DNA of 64,000 nucleotides from Taenia hydatigena (Eukaryota; Platyhelminthes; Cestoda; Cyclophyllidea; Taeniidae). The stretch lies in assembly GCA_036345935.2 (NCBI GenBank), contig JADWOT020001471.1:22146-86145 (forward strand), given 5' to 3'. A program made the translations under genes and the position numbers. The notes under the pieces are model-generated. The model worked only from the letters and a program-made list of their open reading frames with translations, searched no databases and was not told the origin of the DNA. This document shows, piece by piece, positions 49,315 to 59,593 of this stretch. The stretch's first letter is position 1. Every line of letters begins with the position of its first letter.

Positions 49315-52300
49315 GTGAGGGTAGAGCGTCTGACTCTAGAATAATCAACATTTAGTTCAAAAGCAAAAGCTGGACGAAGACTGCATCCTATTTAGGTATG
49401 GTCCCGAAGTATGACCGTTCACTAATATTCGCAAGGCGCAAGTATGAAGATATTAAAGTCCATACCTAATCCGCATTTTAAGTGCACCATGGAGTTGGTG
49501 GCGAACCGGACCACGCAGTTGAGGGGGGTTACACGTAGTTAGGTCATAGGTTAATCGCATACACCCATTAGTTGTGCACACAGTCCTGTTCTCCTTTATG
49601 CTCGCGTTGCGTCAGTTACAAGAAACATCCCCGCGCGTGCATGCATGAGCAATAATCATAGTACCAAACTTTAGATTGGTTCCATAATCTTAATTCAATG
49701 GAGCGTAAAAAATTTGGTATGTGTGGGTATGCGTGTGTGAATATTGGATAAAATGTCTTGCAATATTCACAATGCATTCTCATCAATTGGCCAAATTTTT
49801 CTCAACTTTGGTTTTTTGAATCAGGGCGAATTCGCATAATTTCGAGCATATGTTTTAATTTCTTTCTTATATCTTTATCTATATCTTATATCTTTATCTT
49901 TATCTCATTTATTCCATCCGGAGAAACTTAGCAATTCAGGCTAATGTTTTCGCAGCTCGACGATTGCCTGAAGTCGATTCACTGATAATTTTATAAAGCA
50001 ATTTTTTACTAAAATAATGTTAAGCTTTAAGCGAAACCACCGGCTTATGCCGACTCCTTTTGGACGAATTTTATACTCTTCCGCGATGTATTGCTGTACT
50101 TTTGCGCTAAGTTACTTTACATTGTCCTCATCAGTGCCCGAATCCAGTTTAAAGCGGGCAAATTGAGCCAATCTAAAAGTCGGTCAATATCTTATTGTGC
50201 AAGTAAGATTAGTTACAACGTCTCCTCTAAGTGAAATTGGAAGTCTTGGCACTCAGAATGGGTGCCAATCTAGATGACTATAGGCTCACCGTGATTGCCA
50301 TATTCTCGTATCGGACTGCGAACAAATCATTATCAAAGTGGTCGTTCAACTCTTCTTCAAAAGCACGTAAGTTTTAGCGCAAAACTAGGTGTCACAGGAG
50401 CATGCAATTGATTTAATGCTCAATGGAGGATCACAACAATCAGCAATGAAAATAGAGGAAATCTAAAGATTATTTTACATTGCCTTCCGCACGTGTTCTG
50501 CTGTCACATTGTTTCAAACCTACAGATAAAGAAACCATGGAACGTGGGAAGGGTAATCATCATTGATACCACATCAGGAATACCGGTTGGACATCTGGAT
50601 GTTGATAAATTTTAGATAGGTTCAAAACTACTTGATATGCCACAATATGTGAATGTCAATGAATTTGGCGACCGGAAATCAACGCCTCGTAATGCTTTAG
50701 TCAAGTGGCTTTATCGGATATGCATGGTCGAGGTGCAAGGGCTTCATTTTTTCATGCCAAGGCGTGACAACGTCTAAAGCTTTTGAGGGCAGACAGAAAC
50801 AGCCCGTAATTGCATGACAAGCAAAGCGTATATAAACGCTCCGAGTGACCTCCTCCTTTCACTCCTCCTTTAGGCACACGACCAAGCCGTTCAAGTTCCT
50901 TCGTGCAGTTTTGCCGAACCTTAGCTTGCGCCTGCAGCCGGATATCGTAAATTGCCGATTTTGAACTTTTTCTTGTAATAGCGCTCACATAAACGTTCAT
51001 TCCGGGTTGGTGATCCGAACAAGCATTTAAGATCTAAAGCACAAAAGATCCGTTATCAAAAAGGACTTATACAGGAAAGCAACGGATGAGAGATGGATAG
51101 ATGAAGAATCCAGTAGCGGTCCTGTTGCTGGCAGCATGGTAGCATGGTAAAGTAAGCATCGACAACGTCATAAATGCCTATAAAGCAGGAATCGTCCTGT
51201 TGCCTGAGGATCTCGCAATGTCCAGCACCGCTAATTTCGAGGGTCTTTAAGTTTCCGATTCTCATACAAGTCTGTCCCAACAAAATCTACAGGTCAGCAA
51301 TATTGAAATTCACGCATCGAACTAGTCTGCAAAGCCCTCTGTTACAAGGGGTCTTTACACCGGTATTTGAATTATGCTTTGCATATACTTCGCGATTCCT
51401 GGAGGTGGTCTGATGCATGCATTTGTCAAGCGTGTGTGAGGCAGCGCTGAACAAATGAAGTACGAGAACGCTCATGAACAATGTGTCAAGATAAGCATCC
51501 CCACTTTTGTGTTGGGGCCTTTGTTTAAAGAATGTTATGCGCAACAAAGACTTCGACCTATGTACACGTCAAGTCTTTCGGATGTTCCTTTAAAACTATG
51601 CATTTGTCCATTTTCAGTGGTTACATTCATCAGCAGTATCTAGAGAGCATGAGCCTGACATTGAAATCTGGGTTGATCTGTTTAACTGGTACCCGACTAA
51701 ACTTAACATGAGTTTTCTACTTAACAGAGGAACATAGACCCTTTAAAGTTAACGTGCTCATCGAAGGCATTAAAAGAAGGCTGATCAAATTATGCCGTGG
51801 TTGTTTTTCTATGATGACGTGTGATGACTCAAATTAGCATTAACTGCTATTAGCTAGTTATTTTTAATTCCTTAACCCACACGCATTCGGATTTACTGCA
51901 GCGCAAAACCGCCCAATTTGTTTGATCATCTTCGTTAACTAAGGCTTAGAAGTAAACCCCGCCAATTCACCTACTTTTAAGCTAGGTGTGAAACCAATCT
52001 CTTGATGATTTTTAATTTAGCCATATTGATATGACGGGTGGAATTGCACAACTCTCTGACCCTTTATCCTTTCACTGCTTCTACTAGGCAGGCAGAACAA
52101 TAGTTCTGTTTTACAGTTTCAATCTCTTCCGCTATTGCAAGTGTTTTTAATGCAGTCTATCTACTTGGCGTTTCGTTCAGGTTCCAGTAATCGTAGGTTT
52201 TTACTTGCGAATTGGGACCGGTTTGGTGTCGCTTAATGTTGTGGTTTCGCCCGTCGCCTTCGCCACAAAGAGCTGTTCGATATAACTCTAGGTGTCTTAT

Positions 52301-52660
52301 GTCAAAAAGTGTCAGACACGGCATGTTGTCAATGAAAACGCAAGAATGGATCAAATGTCTCAGCAATTTTAAGGTAACAACGGCTAAATTGGGGATGAGT
52401 TGACCTCTTTACTGAAGTGAGGTACACCGTTGTGCTGTTGGGGAAAGCAAAATTGGCAAAGGGTTCAAAATTATTGAGATTTCAAAACATGGAGTATTGT
52501 ATGCCCCATGTATCATTTGAGAGAAGCATGCGATCCATTGCTACTGTTCAGATGAGTGTTGCATTTTAAGGGTATTTTGCCCCTTCAGGATAGACGCAGA
52601 CTAGCCTGAAATAAACAGAAGAAGTGGTAAGGAGTGGGTAGAGCAGTATTATGCCACAGT
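49315..52660. other. Unassigned sequence with weak minus-strand frames
   Basis: Minus-strand frames at 50,752-51,000 and 51,056-51,283 and a plus-strand segment around 50,525-50,760 (VGRVIIIDTTSGIPVGHLDV) have coding-like composition but no family match and no confirmed splice pairs. Confidence 0.35.
49867..49907 (+). repeat. TATCTT/TTTATC microsatellite
   Basis: Irregular repetition of TATCTTTA and TATATCTT over ~40 bp. Confidence 0.75.
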
Positions 52661-52662
52661 AG

Positions 52663-53805
52663 CTACGTTGCAATTTGGTCACTTAGTACTATGACATTGG
52701 GAAAATGGCATTTGTGTGCGCGAGCTTGAACCCAGGCGACTTCATAGCCAGAATAATCAGACAATAGAAGCACTTCAAAGCGAATGGCCTGCATTTGATT
52801 CGGAAAAATGCGCGATGGCTGCGAACATGGCTTGCGTACAATTTCGAGAGACATATGATTTTTTCCTTCTGGCTAAGCTCGATCAATGAGGAACTGTTAA
52901 CGCATTTGATGCCAAACTGTGTGTCTGGCATAAGCCAGAGTAAATAGCACATCGACTACACCAACTCCCAGACGGCTTGAAATATCAGAAGGATATACGT
53001 CGAAATTGCCTCAGCATGCTTTGTGATTTCTGGCGCAATCGGCACTATCACTACCAAAAGCTTGTCTGCTGCACGAAGCAATCTGGATCGAGGTACAGGG
53101 CTGAAGTTTAAAGAGAGCTCTTCAGAATGGCGTGGGGAATGATAGTGTGGTCCGAAATTGTTCCTATTACATAGTCTTCACGGTGTATCACCGATCCAAG
53201 TATGTGTAATTTACTGGGAAAGGCTAGCTTCGTCCTGAAGAGTAGTATGTTGCCACCAATGTGCCGGATATGATGAGCACTGACGCGTGCTTTGACATAA
53301 GTAATGTTCATGGGACAATTCGCCACAATCTCCAACCACAGACAGATCACAGTCGTGGAACTTACCATTCAAATGTGCTTCGTCCATCTGCCACTTACTA
53401 GCAAATGAAATCTGATGAGTTCCAAAGGCCATCATTTCAAAGTTTCTCGCTTCTCCAAGCATTTACTCACTGATTTGCGATTAACAGGACTAGGGAGCAG
53501 TGATTAAGATGACATTCGCATCGCAGCATCTGTCATGAAGATGAATGGGACGACTAATATTTGAATAATGAATACAGTATCCGTTCCACATTTTCTTACT
53601 TTCCACCGCTGCATCCGCCCATGAATGCGACTCGTTTGTGTTTTTTGCCTCCCTGTGTGGACGAATTAGAGACACTGCGATGACTGCTGACACAATAATT
53701 TGCTTTCTTGAGCAAAAATATAAACTGCGACATCAGTGGTTTGATGTGACTCAACTGGAACGCATTCAGGATAGAGTGATGTCGAGGAAGATCAGGGACG
53801 TTCAA
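52663..53805 (-). other. Possible fragments of an unrecognised decayed gene
   Basis: On the minus strand, a frame starting at 53,462 (motif FGTHQISFASKWQMDEAHLN) reaches a good donor, TTGAATG|GTAAGTT, with exon end at 53,366. Downstream, 53,325-53,108 is open with NITYVKARVSAHHIRHIGG and REDYVIGTISDHTIIPHA, and 52,952-52,663 carries FPNQMQAIRFEVLLLSDYSG. These pieces read like protein rather than random sequence, but their frames could not be joined in phase without guesswork. I recognise no family. They may belong to one relic gene downstream of the cyclase. Confidence 0.2.
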
Positions 53806-54165
53806 GGCCAGTCACCCACTTCTATGCCTGATTTCACGCGACAGTGCAACAATGAGCGCAATCGCCTCACATGTCTGACGCATGAGCTTAACTGCCTTTT
53901 TTATTCGTGCTACACTGTTACTTAGCAGAGGGTAGAAGTGAACGACAGCGTGTCAATAGTAGTGGTCATAACTGGATGTGTACCAGACTTCCACAGACGA
54001 GTCGCTTTGCAGAAGTTAAAATAATCGTTGCCAGACTTGCGTCTCATCTGAGTGTACAATAGCGCTCAAAATCCGTCAATGTTACCTCATGGATACAGGA
54101 CTTGGATTTTCACACAATATGTTTCTTGAAGGAAACTTAAGTGTCTAAACTCCAGCAAAGCAAAA

Positions 54166-54270
54166 CGCTTACCTTTTGTGTGCGGGATGAGAAGGTGGAT
54201 TGTAAACAATGAGGAAACAAAGTGACGGCGCCTGCAGTACAACTCACCCATGGCGATCACCACTGCAAAA
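54166..54270 (-). other. Isolated exon-like segment 3' of the cyclase gene
   Basis: GTTTTGCAG precedes an open segment (GELYCRRRHFVSSLFTIHLL) ending at CAAAAG|GTAAGC. Both splice sites look good. It lies about 0.5 kb beyond the end of the cyclase domain on the same strand and could be a C-terminal or alternative exon of that gene, or unrelated. Confidence 0.2.
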
Positions 54271-54787
54271 CAAAACATAAAACAATTGGCGCAAGATATT
54301 TTGCAGTCTTTTTTGATAACGCACTAATAAATTCTGCTGTGCCATAATGAGTAACTATCGCAGTCGTATGTCCACAAAACAGCTGTGGCGCACCCAGAGT
54401 GAAGGGCGCAGCGCTGACTAAGCATTGTGGACTATCGATGCGTTTGAAAATAGTTTGGCTTAGTTTAGGCCACTCATCACCTGACTAATATTGGGCTTTC
54501 CGGTAAAACCTGTGTTACATTTGTCTGCATTGGTACGGGCAAAGGCTGCATAAAACTATCCTATTCTAACACTATCTACCACCTATCATTCAAAGAAGCT
54601 TATTTTTCATCTGTTGCTTACAAAACTCTTTGCTAAGCTACGTTATGTTTTACAGGCAGTCAATTAGACCTCTGACCACGCTCATTCCGTAAAGTATCAG
54701 AGGCAGCGTAACAAAATGCTGTGATGCGATCGACAAAACCATGTAAAACTAATTTTCAGGAGATAATCATATAGCAGGTGACATTGC

Positions 54788-56611
54788 TTACATTGTTAAT
54801 GGAGGCGGTTGAGGTAAAGGCTTGTACAAATTGTCACTGCTAGTGAGCCAATAACTTCTCGTCTCCACACCACCTCCGAATTAAACTGAACCACAATGCT
54901 CAGCATGGTAGCCTCCGATTTCATCCAATATTTCCTTTATTGCTTCGATAATGTGTATCCTGAATGCTGAAAGGAAAAGATTTTACGGTGCAGTAATGGC
55001 AAAAAGGAAGTAGGCAAAGGGGCGCGCCACTAACCGGCTCCAGATGACTCCATTATCAGTGCTCGATTAACGGTATCACCAAAGAGGCAGTAACGAGGCA
55101 TTGTAAGCCCTACGACACCAGCAACGCAAGGTCCTGCAAGTAAACAGAGCATCGTTTCTTCAATGTTATGCAACTGATTGCATGGTTTGTAGTCCCAATG
55201 AGAAGCGAAGGTTAAATACTTTATTTAAAAGTCAGCTCTTGAAAGCTTGCTGCATGCTAATTGGTCAGTGCTTCATACTTATTTGAAGCCACCAGCATAT
55301 TTTACCTGTTTAATGGCAATTCAGTGGACACAATATGGTCTCAAATGGAAAGCTATAATTGCGAAAGAATGTATGAGATGATGCAGCACCTGTGTGGCAA
55401 TGGTGACAAGGCATGAATCACAGCGTGAAGTCGGCATATAGCTAAGTTGAATTTTAGGCCCAGACTGGTCTTTTGCCGCAGTCATTGTGCAAATGTCTTT
55501 GACATTTGTTTGGCCAACTTGATATGCATCTTGCACACACAGACTAGGAAAGAAACGAGGTCAGATATCCATCAAACTAACCACTATGCAGACCGATGCG
55601 CAGCTTCAAGGGGACCTGCGGTAGGTGCTTAATGGTAAAAGCGCCACAAGCACTAAGCAGATCGAGGGCCATAGTTGCGACCTCAGCTGCGTGGCGTCGT
55701 CCATTACGGACTGGCAATCCCGAAGTCACCATGTAGGCGTATCCCATCGTTTCCACCTAGAAAGAGTGAAACTTGCGTTTAATGGCGGGCATAGAGAGCA
55801 CTTCTGTTCCATCTGTGCTTGTGGTTCAGTGAGAGCTGTGGGTATCGATTAGACTATTGAGCAAAGGAACGTAGCATGAGGTCCTGCAAATTCAACCGAG
55901 TATTTGCACTACGCGCCAGGTTGTCATCCTTCTAGACAAGTTAAACGAATGGTTTACAAGTGATTTTTTCGATCTTAGTGAGATTAAGCAAAAGTGAAAA
56001 TCGGTTAGTTCATAGTTCGATTAGTTAATAAAGCTTGATCTGCAACACATTTTATTTAAGCACGTAGGAATGTGGTGAGTTGGGAGTCTAATCTGTACCA
56101 GTGGGTAGACTAAAGCATCTCCAATTAAACTCACCTTGTAGACGTCGTAGTGTGCAATCGTCTTGTCAAACAATGTGTACAAGTCGTTAAGAAGATCAAC
56201 AACCTGCAGCGGTGTGGACATTGCAGAAATAGTTGTGAAGCCGACGATGTCGCTAATACAGATTGACACCTCATCGTAGGCCTCAGGCACGACTGCGACC
56301 CCCGCCTTCAGCGCTTCTGCCACAACCCTACAATTCCAGCTTAATTTTATTCATCCACTCGCCCATTGTTCAGGATCTAGTCCTGTGCGGTCGTACACAA
56401 GTGCAAAGTTACAGAATGAAATCATAACAGCCAATGCTGCCAACTAGAATTGATGAGGATGGCAACTCACGGAGGTAGCAAACGACAGATGAGAAGTTCC
56501 TTCCTTCTCCTTTCATTCTCTAGTCCATTCGTTCGATTCTTTATCTCTTCTTCCAACCAACTCGAGTAGCCTTCCATCATTTTAAACATATGCTCCACAA
56601 TGTTCGTTTTT
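54788..56611 (-). other. Cyclase gene: dimerisation helix and class III cyclase domain exons
   Basis: Exon 56,611-56,471 gives the coiled-coil linker (EHMFKMMEGYSSWLEEEIK, ENERRRKELLICRLLPP). The catalytic core follows: [21 protein letters not shown] with the first metal Asp intact, NDLYTLFD, then [54 protein letters not shown] and EAIKEILDEIGGY. The family has G-D-A-Y where this has G-Y-A-Y (55,742-55,740, codon TAC), and T-V-N-T-A-S-R where this has T-V-N-R-A-L-I. The guanine-selecting Glu (VET) and Cys (RYCLFG) remain. After GSV comes TAA. Continuing in frame gives FGGGVETRSYWL, matching V-E-M-K-G-K-G-x-x-x-T-Y-W-L residue for residue in spacing, so the stop replaces the conserved Glu. Confidence 0.85.
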
Positions 56612-56654
56612 CTTGCAAAATAAGCATGAGAGTCATAAACGATGGCAAACCCAC

Positions 56655-59525
56655 TTTCCTCTGGTCATTTGTTGAATCTCTTCATTTAGCTCCTTGAATG
56701 TTGGTCTCAGTTGAGGATTTTCTGACCGCGCTCGCTGCATAATGTCTATGTAAGTCGGTGAGACACCTGTTTCAAGAAGCTGAAGAGGAAAGGATAGTTG
56801 GGCAGGCCTGTACACTGCCATCAAAGGAGAATGTGATACACCGCAATGCCACACGAGTCCCTTAATGCAATCTTAAAAAAATTGGCACGAATATGCTGCG
56901 TCCCTAAATTCACCTGATTGTTTCGTGTGAAGGCCTTGATTAACTCATTCTGTGGTATGCTAGGGTGAAGAGAACTACCCACCTTTGGGCGAAAAGGAGG
57001 CTCTTCTTCGCACATCACGCGTTCTAGAATCTCCTCCACTTGCATATTATCTGGCCCATATGGTTTCGTCTGACAGAACACTTCGTGCATTATTATGCCG
57101 AATGCATAGACATCGCCTGGCTTAGTTCCAAGCAAAGCCGCTGTCTCATCGCGCAGTAGCTCAGGCGCCGTCCACAATTTTTCTATGGATGTGAAACAAT
57201 GCCGGGTGGTCAATGCAACTGACCTCCAGGTTTGATTGAAGGGTAACTGCCTGTTAAGTCGTAAATCTTGGGGATGCCGAAGTCAGTGATTTTCAACACG
57301 TAGCGGCAACTGACAACGCAATTGGTTGACTTTAGTCTTCCGTGAGCTTTGAGACTTGTGCTGTGGAGGTACTCCATTCCCTTTTAATGCTCACCGAAAG
57401 TAGTTACACAAATTTGAGACGAGAGGAGCGGAGATTTTTTAAACAGCAATGGGCCAGCATCTACTCACCCGAACGAAGTCAGTCATGGGAGAGAGCTTGA
57501 AGTCCCAGTCAAATGTAATACTTTTGCTGTTAATAACATCCTGCACACAAAATCGTGGTAAAAGGTAGTTTGATTATAACGCAACTGTAACACGAAGCAT
57601 GAAGCAAAGAAGAAGGCGTGCCGTGTATCGTGGCACAAAATCTCTGTTGCACATGAACAAATTCGGTGTTAGAGCTACAGACGTGTAGTTCTTGCCACTT
57701 TTGTGGTACAGCAATTTCAAAAAGTGTGAGACTAGGCGAATTAACTGCCTACATAACTATCATGTTTATTTTCATTGACAATGCTTCAAATGTTGAAAAT
57801 TGAAAGCTTTTGACGGCCACAACGGAGCACTTACAGCAGAATGGAAAGCGTGTTAATTGCACTAATGTACTGCAAAGGGTGATTCACAAAGCCAGCATGC
57901 CCCCTGCTTAAAAGCTATTTTTTGGATGTTGCACTCTTCAAAATAAGTTTCTGTACCGACTAATTTTTGCTTTTTCCTTACCGTGCCTAACATCTTGCCT
58001 CTCCTAGAATGACTCTATACGCACTACATGCGCACCACTGTAAATGCATCTATTCATGTTGCATACGAAAGCGGTGATATAGGTAGGTTATTATTGCAAA
58101 ATAAAATTAAAGGGGTCCTCATTTATCACCTGAAGGCTTCCACGATGACAGTAGTGAAAGACAAGACTGAAGGAATCTGGTGTCACACAGCACCCCACCA
58201 AGGTGTTAATATTTTCGTGTCGCATTTCTCGCAGTCCTTCAAGGTGTTCAATCAACCGTGAGTGCAGTAGGAATCGCGATAGGCTTAATTTCTTAAGGTA
58301 GACTTGAACTCCATAAAACAACAAGCCGAGTAAAAAGCGCATAAGCATCTGTTTAAAAAAATCTTCTGAGATTAGGGCATCTAAGTAAATACCATCAAAT
58401 CGGGCAGACTCCGACCGCATCGATGCGTAGCAATGCTAATTTTACACACGACACCAGCTTTTGCGTCCTTCCATGCAAGATGTATAGGCTAAAAGAGTTA
58501 GATTAACTACCTTTAAATGCAGATGCTAGTTTGCCGCTTTGACATCGAGACCGATGCCACATTTCTGGCAATGAAGAAATGTGTCACAACTGACAAGAAA
58601 CTACAGTGGCTATAAGGGCGGCTGAAAAAATTGTTTACATACGGGAGATGGTAAGACAGCGCGTTACCTCTAGCAGCCGCACAAATTGAGAAGTAGAAGT
58701 TAAAAAGTACAAGCGGTGGGCACGACAGCCAAACCAAGACAATTAGTGGTGCCAAAGTATTCTTCCCGCTGTCATTGGAGATGCGAGACATCAGATCATA
58801 TTCTGCTTACAAAAATCGGCCTTTAAATTCGGTTGCATTGGAAGAAAGCAGGAAGATGGACGCTGCATTATGCCCATCGTCATGGTTAAACGTGCCCTTT
58901 CGGTGCTTAAATGCAATTGCTCAATCCTATCCCGTTTTTAGCACTGCATGGTAACTTTCAAGAACCAAGTATTCGTTCTCTGTGACATGCTGCACTGCCT
59001 ACTTCACAGAGCGTACAGCTTGCATTATCGACTCGGACAAAACGTACATTTAGTCGAACAAGCCTCCTCTTTTGCGTACGGTGTAGGAGCTCTTCACATA
59101 TACTTGGTGCTGCAACAGAGACTCGAGGAGAATGCAAGAGTGCATGGAAAGATGCGAGGACATCCGGACTCGCCACCAGATCCATTCACGACTCCGAGTT
59201 TCGGTGAGACTAAAAGTCCAATGGCGCTTTAAAGCTAAAATACATTCCTCTTTTATTTATTTCTTCTAAAACATCCTTACGTTGTGGACAATATTCGCTG
59301 ATGGGTTTCCACCACCATCATCATCATTAAAAGCAAAATCACTTTCCATAAATACGAGTTTGATTGAATGGAAGCGTTTAGTCTTGCGCACAATCCGTCT
59401 ATTTTAACCGCAATCGGTGAGGCTGCGCGATTCTGCTTACCTGTAGACAAGCACAATCGCCAAGTACATGAGGCCAGTATTGAACAATCCGAGCATATTT
59501 ATCAGTAGAAAAACCTGTATCGGCT
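56655..59525 (-). other. Cyclase gene: membrane helix and kinase homology domain exons
   Basis: Exon 59,525-59,441 encodes PIQVFLLINMLGLFNTGLMY and LAIVLVY, the single membrane helix. The next placed exon (WIWWRV) fits the juxtamembrane stretch. A short exon (58,564-58,511; SGKLASAFK) joins in phase to VYLKKLSLS, MRHENINTLVGCCV and YCHRGSLQ, typical of this pseudokinase. [56 protein letters not shown] and RARSENPQLRPTFKEL follow. The catalytic-loop HRD Asp is absent, as in the whole family, where the domain acts as a regulatory scaffold. Introns of 41 bp (57,183-57,223) and 43 bp (56,612-56,654) occur in or next to it. The stretch 58,565-59,100 could hide one more exon, because the phase does not fit there. 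Confidence 0.75.
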
Positions 59526-59593
59526 CTAAAAGAGGTGTACAAAAGGATGAGGAGACGTCTTTGGCAGCGCTATAGATTTACTTTTGTACATAC

